DNA from: Symbiodinium natans
Taxonomy: Eukaryota; Sar; Dinophyceae; Suessiales; Symbiodiniaceae
Direction of reading: 5' to 3'
Assembly: GCA_905221605.1 (NCBI GenBank)
Contig: CAJNDS010000502.1
Span: forward strand, 575,001 to 622,500
DNA: 47,500 bases
Shown here: positions 1-11,460 of the stretch, piece after piece
Layout of the letters: each line of letters starts with the position of its first letter
Position numbering within the stretch: position 1 is the stretch's first letter
Translations under genes and position numbers: made by a program
Notes under the pieces: generated by a model
Told to the model about the DNA's origin: nothing
Databases searched by the model: none
What the model saw: the letters and a program-made list of their open reading frames with translations, nothing else

Positions 1-1381
1 GAAGATGGGCGCGATCGAAGGGCTTAGGGTTTAATTATTAGGGTTTAGGGTTTAGGGTCTGCACCCTGAGCCCCAAACCCCAAACCCCAAACCCTAACCC
101 TTAAAACCTAAACCCTAAACCAAGCAAGCCATCCGACAGACAGAGAGAGACGGGCCTTCCAACGCGGTCGCGCAGCCGACGCCGGGCTTCTGTCGGAGGA
201 ATTGAATTCAGGGTTTAGGGTTTAGGGTTTCGGGTTTAGGGTTTAGGGTTTCGGGTTTAGGGTTTAGGGTTTAGGGTGAGGGACATATTTGGCGGTAACA
301 GGTCGTATTGTCGTATTCCGAGGAGCAGGATACGGCGGCCATCGACGAGAATTTTGTCCGGAACGCGAGAAGAAGGGCAAATGCTTGGCCCATGAACCTG
401 CAGACGTTGGCATACAGAGGTTCTTAAGTCTCAGATTGGGATGTTCCCCGTTATGCTAACTGTCACAGTAATAGGGATTACTTGGGGGCTACAGTACTAT
501 AAAATCCTTTTTAAGGACTGTTAGCTTAAGGGGGGGCATCCCAAGTCTTCGGGCATAAAGGCGGGGTTTGTCTAATGTGGATGTTTTCGGTTTCCCCGGG
601 TACTTATGGAGTTAATATTTGCAGGGGCTACGGGTCGAACAGGATGAAGGTTCAGAGCTTCAGTTAGACGGTTCGGGGCTTGTAGGGTTCGGTATGCTTT
701 TATACGGTTTGTTCCCGGGAGGGGGGTGGGGGAGGTTCAGGGTCTAGAGTCTAGAGTTTAATTAAGGGGTTGCAGGTGCAGGGCTTAAGGATTTAAGTGC
801 AGTCTGCCAAGCACTTCCATCCCAAGGAGTTGCCAAAGTCCCGTACTCTGGAACCAACAACAGGGAAGTCTGCTTTAGGTATCAAGATGTCTCAACACAA
901 GCTGGCACAATGACGCCCTAAACCCTAAACCCTGAACCCTGAACCCTGAACCCTAAACCCTAAACCCTATTTTAATACCCTAAAGCCGCGTAAACCCTGA
1001 ACCCGAAACCTTAAACCTAAACCCTTAACCCTTAACCCTACACCCTAAATGAAAGCCAATCGCCCTAAAGGCGTAAAAAAAAAAAAAAAAAAAAAAAAAA
1101 AACACGCAGGAGCCGACATCCTGCAGCTGACGCCGTTCTTTGTGCCTGAGCCAAGAATGAGTCTCCCCCCCCCCCCCCCCACCCCCCACCCCAAAAAAGA
1201 AAAAAAGAAAGAGGCCCCCAGGGAAGCCTGGAGCCCCTGATACAAGGGTTTAGGGTGTAGGGTGTAGGGTTTAGGGTGTAGGGTGTAGGGTTTAGGGTTT
1301 AGGGTTTAGGGTGTAGGGTGTAGGGTGTAGGGTTTAGGGTTTGGGGTCTAGCGTGTCGGGTTTAGGGTTGAGGGTTGAGGG
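1..1381. repeat. Block of short interstitial telomeric arrays
   Basis: The stretch holds TTTAGGG runs near 31-60, 211-278 and 1245-1381 and CCCTAAA runs near 70-118 and 914-1047, mostly degenerate (GTGTAGGG, CCCTGAA and CCCCAAA variants). The first 120 bases read TTTAGGG then CCCTAAA, so they can fold back. A poly-A run lies at 1075-1102 and a poly-C run at about 1157-1181. The sequence between arrays is unique-looking. No long gene is seen; the reading frames over the homopolymers are artefacts. Confidence 0.85.
436..544. mobile_element. Palindromic MITE copy 1 (TTGGGATG family)
   Basis: Starts TTGGGATGTTCCCC and ends with the inverse GCATCCCAA. The arms share TTATGCTAACTGT-like and ACTGTTAGCTTAAG-like segments around a centre containing TACTAT. 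It is non-coding. The family is defined by comparing the copies in this window; no transposase is present. Confidence 0.7.
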
Positions 1382-3098
1382 TTTGGGGCGGGCTTTGAGA
1401 AGAGTATTGCAAGTTATATACTAGTACATTTCTAGGAGATGTAGTCGTTGGTCCAATTGCATTCTATTTCATATATATATATATATATCTATGTGTGCAT
1501 GCACATGTCTGATGTTGGTGGTATATCATATGTAGCCGGAAATCAAACTCAACGGGTTTAGGGTTTAGTGTTTACAATGTTTAGGGCATAGGGCCCAAAC
1601 CCCACGCCCCAAACACCCGAGCTCAACCAGACCCCTAGGCAGCTATTCTATTGCAAAACCTAAGGTTAGTTTCATGGTTTCTCAGTATGGGCCCTTAAAA
1701 GGGTACCCCTTATATACCCTTTCTTTTCCCCTATACAAATCAAGGGCCCATGCCTCAGAACCCTTTTTTGGGGAGGTAGGGGACCATACTAAGGGCCCAT
1801 GAAGCGACCCTCAGACAGGATCAACCCTGGAATCAAAACCCAGCACTCCCTTCTTGAGGTCCTCCGTGCCCACGAGCTGGCGCAGGGCGAGGCGGATCGA
1901 CAGAGGCGAGGGCCTTGGGTACTTCGGGGTGTTTAGGGTTTAGGGTTTAGGATTTAGGGTTGAGGGTTTAGGGTTTACGGTGTTTTGGGGGGCTTTCGGG
2001 GGGGCTTCACTGGGGGCTCTCAAACCGCATCCAGGGCTTCTGTGCATTTTTGTGGCCTTTTGCGGGGGTTGGCCCGACAGACATTGCCTTCTCTCAGTAC
2101 AACGCGTGGGATTCTAGGGGTAAAGATTGAATTTTGCATGAATTTACATATCTCAAAGTATGTACACTACAGTATACCAAAGCGGGATCCACAAAATCTA
2201 GAGGAGGAGGAGGAGGAGGAAAGGGCATGGCGTGCTGCTGACCTCTCCCTAGCGGGTTTAGCGTGGCAAGGACCGTTCTGTTCGAGTTTGTCAATGGGCT
2301 CAGTGTTCGTGTGCGCGTGGTTCGTGTGTGCACCTTAGGCTTTTAATTGAATTCGCAGTTGTTTTTTGCCGCTTTGCGCCCAGAATTCGCTACACTGTCA
2401 CTACACCTCCATTCTTCAACTCTTGTTTGGTATGGCTCTGTTGTTTTTGTTTTGTGTTTGCTGGTTACTTGTGTGTGGTGCCTGCCTATGTTTTGGTTAA
2501 GTTTGCGTCTCTTCTTTCCCTTTCACGCCAAGAATTCTTGGCACTACAAAATAATCTGTGCGAGCTCGTTTCGAGACCTCTCAGAGCCCCCAGGGCCATG
2601 GAAGCGGACAAAGAACTCGCCATGGCCTCAGCTTAGGGATACTTGGGAATATCATTTTTTTGATTTGGGTACTTGAATTCCTAAGAGGTACTTTAATTCC
2701 TAAGAGACAGCTAAACTGCCAAGTTCAGTATGTCAGCATCTTTCAGGCAGCTGCGGCCGCAGGGCTCGGGGTAGACACGCGCGGACGTTTTTGGGCAGTT
2801 TAGGGTGTAGGAGTATGATTCCGTTACGTTGTTGGCTTTGAGGGTTAAGTTTCGAGATTTCTGGGGCTTGGGCTTCAGGGAGTCGATGGTTGAGCGACGC
2901 CAAGAAAATAAGAAACAAAGAAAGGCCCTCCCGCAGGATATTTTGTCATGAGTAGATTTCCCAGTAGCATGGTTCCTCAAACCCTAAACCCTAAACCCTA
3001 AACCCTGAACCCTAAACCCGAAGAGGTGAGCCCAGAGCGGAATACTTCTGCGCACCGCCGTACACGAGCCACTTTATGGTCAGCACGTGCGATAGCAT
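1382..3098. other. Repeat-rich, no conventional gene
   Basis: Contains a (TA)n tract near 1471-1489, three AAGGGCCCAT-type motifs in an imperfect inverted arrangement at about 1685-1805, telomeric runs near 1929-1980 and 2978-3018, and a (GAG)n tract near 2201-2220. Reading frames of 60-117 codons here are low complexity or overlap one another, and none resembles a known family. One candidate small exon (1844-1911) is listed separately. Confidence 0.6.
1844..1911 (+). other. Candidate small exon, coiled-coil-like
   Basis: An acceptor-like AAACCCAG precedes an open frame reading HSLLEVLRAHELAQGEAD and ending in DRQRR, charged and heptad-like. GC donors are possible after GAG at 1891 or at about 1911. 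Telomeric repeats begin just downstream. The exon status is inference from splice-like ends and composition only. Confidence 0.35.
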
Positions 3099-3292
3099 TT
3101 GGGATGTTGCCCCCCCCCCCCCCTTTCTCAACAGTCCTTTACTACTAATTGCTTAAGAGCCCTCCAAAAATGCAAAATCATCCTCCTTATAAGGGCAATA
3201 CATGTTTTGATAGCAGTTAGTAAATCGGGGTTCTAATAGGGGGTACGAGAATCCCCATTGAGGACTCTTAGCATAAGGGGGAACATCCCCAA
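3099..3292. mobile_element. MITE copy 2, internally expanded
   Basis: Left end TTGGGATGTTGCCCC with an expanded C run; right half with AATAGGGGGTACGAGAATCC, AGGACT and GGGGGAACATCCCC. At 194 bp it is about twice the usual size because of unrelated sequence between the arms. Confidence 0.6.
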
Positions 3293-5206
3293 AGTAGCGG
3301 CTGAAGATATCAGCTCCTTCTCCGAGACTTGTGTGGCCCTCGTCCCACCCAGCAGTCGTGATGCAGCCAGAAGCAGTGTCCATAGCCTTGGTCTTATGCT
3401 TACCCTGAGTTGTAGTTCCATCTTTAGGGCACCTTTGTTTTCATAGCCGACAATAGGAACCCTGAGATGAGGAACCGCCCCCCAGGGAAAGGAACTACAC
3501 ATCGTAGTCCAAGTCATGCTCCAATCAACGCCTCGAGGAAGCTTTGACGCGACGCCTCGACGAAGCGAAGAAGCAGGCGCCAGATTGGTGGCTTGCCCCA
3601 CTGGAATCTGCAAGCTCAAGCTCAAACCCCCCCCCCACCCCCCTCCCCCCCCTCCCCTTCTTCTTTTCGACCCGGGAGAGGGCCAGAGACGGCGAACGAG
3701 TGCAAGAGAGAGGGAGAGGGAGAGAGCGAGAGAGAGAGAGAGAGAGCGAGAGAGAGTGGTTAGATGCATTAGAACCTCACAGCCTAAAGCATTACTACCC
3801 AAAGAAGTTGACACGCTCCCGGCTGTCGGATTTGCCAGAGGGTAGGGCTTGGGCTAGCTTTTAACCTGTTTAGGGCGTTCCCCCCGAAACAGTGAAACCC
3901 TAAATCGCCAAGCCCGAAAACTCCTACTTGAGAGGGGGAGGGGGTTAGTGTTCATGCTTCTATCGTGGGGTTTGGGGGGGCGTCAGCAAGTTCAATCATC
4001 TTCGCCGGTCTGTCGCGCATGCGCCTCGTACTGTCTTGAAAATACCGGTATCTTCTGTACATCAACAAGCAAGCTGGGGCAGAAGCTATCCCTGAACCTG
4101 AAGATAGGCCCGGAGCAAACCCTAAACCCGAAAGCCCAAGCGCCTCCAACCCAAAAGCCCTCAAAGCCCCCACCCACCAAACTTCACAGGGACAGCCCCC
4201 AAGACCGCAAAGCCCAGAACAACAACACAAGCCTTAAACCCCGAAGCCCTAAGACCTTATTGCCCCACATCCTTAAGCCGACCTTAAGACCCCTACATGT
4301 CCCTAAGTGCCCTAATTCCAAAGGCGACAAAGCCGAAAAAACCCTCGAATCCTGAAACCCTAAGACGCCCCAACATCCTGAACTCCTGCGATCTAGAACC
4401 CTAAACACCCTCAAAACAAAAACCCTAACACGCCCTGAAAAAAACTAAAGTTCCCCCATAAGCCCAAGCTCCAAACCCTAAACCCCATAAGCCCTGAGCC
4501 ACCAAAAGCCCCCAAATCCCCCAAATCCCCTCCTTGAGCAGGTCCACAGCCTGAAGCAGGAGCTGCAGAAGGACGGACCTTGTTGCGCCCTGGGTTTAGG
4601 GTTTAGGCTTCAGGTGTTAGGGTTTAGGGTTTAGGGTTTAGGGGTTTTCGAAAGGGGGCAGAGGGTTTGAGGGAGGTCTCAAAAAAGGCACCTAATTCAT
4701 CCTCAAGCACCCAGCCTGTAGCCCTCAACCCCCAAATCCTTAACCCCAGACCTCAAACCACCAAATCCTCAACCCTAAATCCTAAATCCTAAACCCTAAA
4801 CCCTAAACCCCAAGCCCTGAAGCCTAAACGTTCCTCAGCCCGGCACCCCAAACCCTCAACCACTCCGTGGAGCCGTTAGGGCTTTTAGGATTTTAGGGCT
4901 CAGGGTTTTCAGGTTTCGGGAGTTAGGATCTCGGGTTTAGGGTTCAGGGGGGCCGACTGTGTGATGTTTGACAGGTTTGAGTTTAGGACACAGGCACCTG
5001 CTATTACTGCTATTACATGCACCATGTCAGCAGCTACCGCCCTAATTACACTCAAAACCGAACGTACCCCCCCCAACACCTGAAGTACCTACCCAAAAGC
5101 TCCTAAACCCCCTAAAGCCCTAAACTGCTGATCCCTTAAACCCTCAGCATGTAATTCAAACTGTGAAAACCCTCAGCCATGAAAAAAGCCTCTATAAACC
5201 CTCACC
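3293..5206. repeat. Poly-C, (GA)n and degenerate telomeric repeats
   Basis: Holds a poly-C/CT tract (about 3625-3658), a GA-rich microsatellite (about 3704-3757), and long degenerate stretches of CCCTAAA-like heptamers (about 4120-4500 and 4735-4830) with TTTAGGG runs near 4588-4642. No convincing gene apart from one candidate exon at 4542-4593. Confidence 0.7.
4542..4593 (+). other. Candidate small exon, coiled-coil-like
   Basis: Follows TCCTTGAGCAG and reads VHSLKQELQKDGPCCAL before a GT immediately inside a TTTAGGG run (GTTTAGGG). The putative donor is therefore formed by the telomeric repeat itself. The peptide has an LxxELxxxG heptad feel. Inference only. Confidence 0.35.
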
Positions 5207-5307
5207 TTGGGATGTTCCGCCTTATACTAGTAGTCCTTAATTGGGATCATAATGGGGGGTACTATAATCCCTATGAAGGACTGTTAGTACATGGAGAAAC
5301 ATCCCAA
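5207..5307. mobile_element. Palindromic MITE copy 3
   Basis: A 101-bp copy with both terminal inverted repeats (TTGGGATGTTCC / GAAACATCCCAA) and the internal CTTATACTA...AGTCCTTAAT / AAGGACTGTTAGTAC pairing around GGGGGGTACTATAATCCC. Confidence 0.8.
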
Positions 5308-5408
5308 CTCGAAACCTAAAACACCCTAAACCCTAAACCCTAAACGCTTACACCCGAACCTGCTAAGCAAACCCCCTGGCACCGACGCCGCCGCCATGGG
5401 CTCAGCAG

Positions 5409-5466
5409 AAAGATCAGAAAGCCCACCTTAGCTCGGACACCTTCCGCTCCGCCCAGAGGAAGCGAG
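5409..5466 (+). other. Candidate small exon, charged peptide
   Basis: Follows GGGCTCAGCAG; reads KDQKAHLSSDTFRSAQRKR and meets GTCTAGG, after which a TTTAGGG array starts. The GC-rich open frame contrasts with its AT/telomeric surroundings. Inference only. Confidence 0.33.
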
Positions 5467-6047
5467 GTCTAGGGTTTAGGGTTTAGGATTTAGGGTTCAG
5501 GATCCGTGGTGGGGGGGGCCTTTGGCAGGAAAGTCTTGTGAGGTTTTCTTGGGTGTACTCGTAGCTTGTAGGACCATAGGACCTTTTCGCATGCAAGCGG
5601 CAACCCTATTTCTGGGTTTAGGGGCCCTAAATCCTCAAGCCCCTAAGCCTTAAACCATAAGGGTTTAGGGTTACATGTTAGCCCTTTTGCTGCCCGAAAC
5701 TCTTTCCCCATTTAGCCCAAAGGCCCCAAAGGAAGCCTAAACCCCGAATTTTGAACAGAAGAACGAGCCCCACTCGGAAATTCATAGAAACTCAAGAAAC
5801 CCCCAACGCATGACAAATCCCTCAGCCCTGATAAGCCCTCCAAACCCCACCCATGACCCAAGAATCCCAAACCCTAAACCCTAAATCCTAAACCCACAAC
5901 CCTAAACCCACAGACCTAAACCCTAAACCCTAAACCCTAAACCTGAAACTCCCCCTAAACCTTCAACGCGAGGTCATGTCGTGGAGGCTTGCCACCCCCG
6001 GTGAGAAGGTGCAGCTTGATGCCCCGCCCATGCCGCAGGAGCTGTTG

Positions 6048-6422
6048 TTTTTTTTTTTTTTTTGGGGGGGGGGGGGGCAGGGGGGGGGCGGGGGGGGGCG
6101 GGGGGGGGCGGGGGGGGCGGGGGGGGGGGGGGGTGGGGGGGGCGGGGGGAGGGGGGGGCGGGGGGGGGGCGGGGGGGGCGGGGGGGGGGAGGGGGGGGGG
6201 GGGGCGGGGCGGGGGGGCGGGGGGGCGGGGGCGGGGGGGGAGGGGGGGGCGGGGGGGGGGGGGGCGGGGGGGGCGGGGGGGGGGCGGGGGGGGGGCGGGG
6301 GGGGGGGCGGGGGGGGGCGGGGGGGGCGGGGGGGGGGGGGCGGGGGGGAGGGGGCGGGGGGGGGGGAGGGTGGGGGGGGGGGGGGGCGGGGGGGGGGAGG
6401 AGGGGGGCGGGGGGGAGGGGGT
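6048..6422. repeat. Poly-T followed by a ~360-bp nearly pure G tract
   Basis: A run of T (6048-6063) passes into about 360 bases in which almost every base is G, broken only by single C, A or T residues every 5-20 bases. Reading frames across it (poly-Gly, or poly-Pro on the other strand) are composition artefacts. The tract would be expected to form G-quadruplexes. Its exact length may be unreliable because such tracts are hard to sequence. Confidence 0.9.
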
Positions 6423-6697
6423 GGGTGCTGGGTGCTGGTTGCTGGTGCTGGTGCTGGTGCTGGTGCTGGGCTGCTGGTGATGGTGATGTGCTGTTGCTGG
6501 TGCTGGTGCTGGTGCTGGTGCTGGTGCTGCTGCTGGTGGTGCTGGTGCTGGTGCTGGTGCTGGTGCTGGTGCTGGTGCTGGTGCTGGTGCTGGTGCTGGT
6601 GCTGGTGCTGGTGCTGGTGCTGGTGCTGGTGCTGGTGCTGGTGCTGGTGCTGGTGCTGGTGCTGGTGCTGGTGCTGGTGCTGGTGCTGGTGCTGGTG
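6423..6697. repeat. (GGTGCT)n hexanucleotide microsatellite
   Basis: About 40 near-perfect GGTGCT units, with a few variants (GGTTGCT, GGTGAT, GCTGCT) at the left end, directly joined to the G tract. It is followed by a short T-rich spacer and a (TG)n run at about 6718-6752. Confidence 0.95.
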
Positions 6698-6915
6698 TTT
6701 TTTGTGTCAGTCTCATTTTGTGTTTGTTTGTGTGTGTGTGTGTGTGTGTGTTTGGTTTTTTTGGTTTTGGCTGTTTAGGTGCTTTAGGCTCATGTACTCG
6801 TAGGTTTGAGCATTCAGAATTCAAAATGAAAGGCATGGGGTTTAGGGGTTCAGCGTGTGACCAAGATCATCCCCCTCTAATCTCCAAAATTCACTCCTCC
6901 ACCCTAAGCCTGAAA

Positions 6916-7040
6916 TCCTAAACCCTAAACCCTAAACCTTAAACCCTAAACCCTAAACCGGTTTAGGGTTTAGGGTTTAGGGTTTAGGGTTTAGGGTTTA
7001 GGGTTTAGGGTTTAGGGTTTAGGGTTTAGGGTTTAGGGTT
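6916..7040. repeat. Back-to-back CCCTAAA / TTTAGGG arrays
   Basis: CCCTAAA units (6916-6958) meet TTTAGGG units (6961-7040, about 11 perfect copies) at AAACCGGTTT. The order CCCTAAA then TTTAGGG is opposite to that of an end-to-end telomere fusion. Confidence 0.95.
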
Positions 7041-7311
7041 AGAATCTCGGCTGTCAGGGACGAAATGGAAGGAGTGCTTGGGAGCGATTCTAAACTAGAC
7101 CCTATAGGCCCTATGCCCCAAATCCTGTCCTAATCCTTAACCCTTTAAGCCCTTCTCCTTACACCGCCAAAGGCTTTACTTGCGTGGGGTGCATGTTTGC
7201 CTGCATGTTTGCCCATCCCTTTCTATTCTTGGCTTCCTTCGGTAACTAGGGCTAGGGTTTTGGGGTTTAGGGTTTTAGGGTTTAGGTTCTAGGGTTTAGT
7301 GTTTTTTTCAG

Positions 7312-7389
7312 GAGTGGGCTCCCACCATCAAGGGCTTCGCGCACGACCCGGCCATCCAACCGACGGTGTTCATTGGTAGCAGGCTCCAG
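7312..7389 (+). other. Candidate small exon
   Basis: Preceded by a strong acceptor-like site, GTTTTTTTCAG. The frame reads EWAPTIKGFAHDPAIQPTVF, then IGSRLQ, and stops at CAG|GC. An alternative GT donor exists at 7376. With the GC donor it is 78 nt, phase 0 at both ends. GC donors are known in Symbiodinium. The product is not recognised. Confidence 0.4.
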
Positions 7390-7399
7390 GCCCGTGCTT

Positions 7400-8098
7400 G
7401 GACCTACCGGATATCCACAACCCTAAGCCGAAGCCCTAAACCCCAAACCCCAAACCCGAAACCAGAAGCCCTAAACCCCCAAACCCTAAGCCCGAAACTC
7501 TTCTGCCCCTTTTTAGGAGCCCTGTAGACTCCTTACTGTCCATACACCTGGTATACCTGGACCTCCAAGGCTCCAAGGCTTTCCAAGCCCAAGCGCATAA
7601 GTACATACGCAATCCGCCCAAGCCTCTCGTGTGCAGGGAAGGGCCATGACGTCTCCATATAACTGGCCCACGACCAATGCCACGCCCGTACACGAGCGGA
7701 AGGCCCAGTGGGGTTACTTTTTGGGGTTTAGGGTGTAGGGTTTAGGGTGCCCGGCATCTTGTGTGCAGATTCTTTGAGTATGATGTTGGGTACGGGTTGG
7801 CAGTTTCCTTCGGGTTTAGCATTGTGTCTGTCGGCGGTGGCTTTTCGAAGAGAGTGGAATTCCCCGGAAGGAGCCTTTCGCGCGAAACACTCACGTCGGG
7901 GTAGGAGTCGGCGTATTCACACAAAAAGGTACGCAGTTTCAGAACCCTCAGCAAGGGCTGAGCTGTTTCCAAAGCCTTGCACCCATACCAAACCTAAGGC
8001 CTCAACCCTACCCACAACCCCCAACCAACCCGAAGGCGCTGAAACCCGAAACCTGAAGCCCCCCAAAGCCTCAACACTCAACGGAAAGCCCCTAAAGC
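7400..8098. other. No recognised gene; degenerate CCCTAAA and unique sequence
   Basis: CCCTAAA-like heptamers (7423-7495) and a short TTTAGGG run (7727-7748) flank about 250 bases of mixed sequence. Frames of 60-145 codons on both strands overlap one another and contain no motif I recognise. Confidence 0.5.
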
Positions 8099-8199
8099 TT
8101 GGGATGCTCCCCCTTGTACTAACAGTCCTTGATAGGGACCATAGTCGGGGGTACGATGATCCCTATCAAGGACCGTTAGTATAGGAGGGAACATCCCAA
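8099..8199. mobile_element. Palindromic MITE copy 4
   Basis: A well preserved 101-bp copy: TTGGGATGCTCCCCCTTGT at the left, GGAGGGAACATCCCAA at the right, and the internal arms AACAGTCCTTGATAGGG / CCCTATCAAGGACCGTT. Confidence 0.85.
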
Positions 8200-8601
8200 C
8201 CGAAAGCCCCAACAGTCAGGTTTGCCTGAATTGTTACAGTAATCCGTTTTTTATCCTAAAGCGCCGCACCCTCAACCTGGGCCTGATACTCCAAAGCCCG
8301 TTTCAAGACCAATCCGAGAACCCTTCAGGCCCATGGACGCTCCCTAAATCCTCCAAAACCCTAAACACTATAACCCTACGAACCCTAACCCCTAAGCCCC
8401 TCAACCCCATGAACCCTGCATGGTTACTTCTCTAACGCAAAATCCCTTGAGGGGTCCTTTTTTTAAGGCGGCCCCTCTTATTTCGGGTGCCCAAGAAGGG
8501 ACCCTAAATCAGAGAACTCACCACATCGGCCCCGAAGCAGCCCCCTGCAGGGGCCCGAGTGGGCGCCCGGAGGTCCTCTGTGGCCGGGCTGCTGTATTTT
8601 C

Positions 8602-8720
8602 TTTAGGGTTAGGGCTTGGGTTTAGGGTTTAGGGTTTAGGGCTTAGGGTTTAGGGTTTAGGGTTTAGGGTTTAGGGTTTAGGGTTTAGGGTTTAGGGTTT
8701 AGGGTTTAGGGTTTAGGGTT
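8602..8720. repeat. TTTAGGG array
   Basis: About 14 mostly perfect TTTAGGG units with a degenerate left edge. Confidence 0.95.
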
Positions 8721-10559
8721 TGTAGGGCTTCTTAGGGTTTGGAGGTTTGGGGTTCACAAGGTTTTGGGGTTTGGGGTTTAGGGTTCAGGGCTACCGCACC
8801 AGCAGTCTGAGGCCCCAAATGCCTACCGCTACTTGTGTTCAGGAGTCTAGGAATCAGGAGTTTAGGAATCAGGAGTTTAGGGTTCAGAGTTTAGGGCTTG
8901 GAGTTTAGGGGTTTATATAGGGTTGAGGTTTCAGAGTTCAGAGCGCACGGGCGGCCAAAGCTTCGAAGCATCGAAACCTCAGTGGAGGCTAAGTATCTTC
9001 AACGCGCAACTTATCCTCTAAGGCCCTGCAATAAATTGAGGCCTAGCCCAACCCTTTACAAGCCTAAGCCCCAAACCCCAAACCCTACACAACCCCAAGC
9101 CGCCTCGGGTTGAAGGGGATTTTGGGGAATTTAGGCGTTCGCGTTGAAGGTCTTCGGGCTTTTTGGGCTTTATGGCAGGGTTTCAAGCCCCAACGGTCTG
9201 CGCTTTTGGGGGGCATCCCGGAAGTCCTTTAAACTTCTGGGTTGGCACCTTGGCACCCCTCAAGCCCGAGTAGGCCTACGATGTGTGGGGCTGGGCCCTT
9301 AGTTGCTTAACAACAACCCCCCCCCCCCCCCCCCGCAAAAGAAAAAAATAAGATAAAACATGTTCTTGCTTATAAAGGTTATATAGAGATCATTTTTTGC
9401 TTGCTTTGGGGTTCTTGGGCAAATAGTAGTAGGGTAGGGGTGGGGTTGTATTTTAACAGTGTTGGAGAGTCACTTGTGGGAGGCTTCTATCTTGCAGCAA
9501 CTACCAATTATACATACACATACACATAAAGTCTACATATATATATATATGTATATATATATATGTATATATATATATATGTATGAGTTTTTCTATGGGG
9601 CGTCCTTTCTGGGGCGATGAGGCCTATAGGGCCCTAGACTTCAAAGCTCCTCTCGCAGCAAGGAACAACTACAGCCGCGGCATCGACCCACGCTGAGGCG
9701 TCAGAGAGGCATCGGCCCCTGCTCTGCTGCTGGGAAGAGTGGCTTCCGACTGCCGGCTTCGGGAAGTTTACCACAACAAAAAACATTGACAAAGTGTGAA
9801 AGCCCTCATACACGCGTTTTAAGCCCTATATACCTTAAGCTGAAACTTTATAACCTTTAGACAAAAGCCTTGGAAGCCTCCTTCAGACCTTTCAAAGCCC
9901 GAAAGCCCACTCAAAATGTCTTGCCGAGCCTTTTGGTGCCACCGTGGGGGCAGGGACCGTCTCACCCATCGGAGGCCGGAAGGATGTCGAATCCGCACCT
10001 GCCACGGGCCTTTCAAACAAAATGTCGGCACTCTCAGGGGCTTAGGGTTGCTAGAGGGTTTACACTAGGGCGTTGAGAGTTTTCAGGGTTTTTTTGAGGG
10101 TTTTGTGAGGGTTTAGGGGGGTTGAGGGTTGTGTTAAGGGTGTATAACTTGTAGCCGGGCAGGGCTGAGGGTTTCGTCTTGAGGGTTCAGCGTGGGAGGA
10201 AAAACCCGCGCGCAGGTGCCGGACTGGCGTTCTTGTAGCAGCGCTGGGGGGCTGGAACCCGGAAAGGGCTGAGGGCTTAGGGCAATTCGAACAGTTCAAA
10301 AAACGCCTAAGTAAGCCCGAAACGCTAAACCCTTTACCCTAAACCCTAAACCCTTTACCCTAAACCCTAAACCCTAAACCCTTACCCTAAACATCTGAAG
10401 CCCTAAAGGTACTCTGAGCCTCAAGAAAAATAGAGTGCCATGAGCTGTCTGCCCCCGCCGCAACATAAGCCCCAAGACCCTGATCCATCAACCTTACAGC
10501 GCTCAAAGCCCGAAGGCTGAGATTGCTCAAGGTTTCGAAAGAATGACCCAATAGCCACA
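8721..10559. other. Degenerate telomeric repeats, poly-C, TA repeats; no recognised gene
   Basis: Holds GTTTAGG-like degenerate repeats (8860-8920), a poly-C run (about 9317-9334), alternating (TA)n/(TATG) tracts (9534-9582), reverse-oriented degenerate heptamers (10040-10140) and a CCCTAAA array (10321-10392). No frame here resembles a known protein. Confidence 0.6.
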
Positions 10560-10636
10560 TTTAGGGTTTAGGGTTTAGGGTTTAGGGTTTAGGGTTTAGG
10601 GTTTAGGGTTTAGGGTTTAGTGTTTAGGGTTTAGGG
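10560..10636. repeat. TTTAGGG array
   Basis: About 10 TTTAGGG units, one changed to TGTTTAGGG. The right edge runs into GGGAGGGTACTATTT. Confidence 0.95.
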
Positions 10637-11137
10637 AGGGTACTATTTGGGTTTTCCACCTTTTTGGATCCTTTCAGGGGTCTGGGTCTCTTTGAGAGGT
10701 CAGCCCCCTTGCAGAGGTCTTCGGGCCTGGCTGGTTGTAGTTGGAAGCTCTTCCATGACCAAACTGTGTGGCGAACCTTCAGATTTGGGGGGTCTAGGGG
10801 GTAGAGCTTAGAAACTCCCTAAACCTTAAATCCCAGTCCGTAAACCGGGGGGGGGGGGGGCTTGAGGGTTCGAGTTCACGTCTTAGGGTACCCGGTTTCG
10901 GGTTGGAATTACTGGTGGAGTACGCAGACAGGCGCAGCAGGAGGACGCAGGAAGAAGCAAAAGGGACCACCCCCCCCCCCCCCCCCCCCCCCAGCACGCA
11001 CTCCGTTTTGTCTGGACTCACTTAAGTTTCGGAAATTTGAGGCTTAGTGTTTAGGTTCAAAGCTTTTTCAGGTACACCTTGCAGAAGGCCTTGCTTTGCA
11101 GAAGTGGCGCCCTAAACCCTGAAACGCCCCTCACCAG

Positions 11138-11200
11138 GAGCGACAGGTGGCGCAGAGAGAGAATGAGACCTACGAGCACCACCCTCAGCCGTTCTCAGGG
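11138..11200 (+). other. Candidate small exon, coiled-coil-like
   Basis: Follows CCCCTCACCAG; reads ERQVAQRENETYEHHPQPFS and then G before GCAGCC (possible GC donor), 63 nt and phase 0. The first half is strongly charged. Inference only. Confidence 0.35.
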
Positions 11201-11460
11201 GCAGCCAAGCTTAGCTAGGTAGGCCCTTGGGAAAAAAAAATATATATATATATATGGTCTACATATAAATGTATGGTAACCCCCCCCCCCAAAGATCTAG
11301 GTATTTTCGTGGTTTTGGGATCTGTTTTAGGGTTTTAGGGTTGGGGGTGGGGGGCTAGCTAAACATGTAAATCTCAATATGGACATGTAAATCTTGATAT
11401 GTGCGAGTTTTCATATGTGCGTGGTCGTATTTTCAAATTGTGAGCTCGATTGAAAAAATC

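Noticed and set aside
1985-2803. Several overlapping frames of 80-117 codons
   Set aside because: They overlap each other in different frames and strands, are cysteine/phenylalanine-rich without domain motifs, and match no family I know.
3233-3814. 193-codon minus-strand frame
   Set aside because: It runs through the GA microsatellite (Ser-Leu repeats) and the poly-C tract and overlaps a MITE; composition artefact.
5955-6836. Long overlapping reading frames (163-293 codons) on both strands
   Set aside because: They cross the G tract and the GGTGCT repeat. Poly-Gly, poly-Pro and Ala-Pro or Cys-Trp repeats follow automatically from the base composition.
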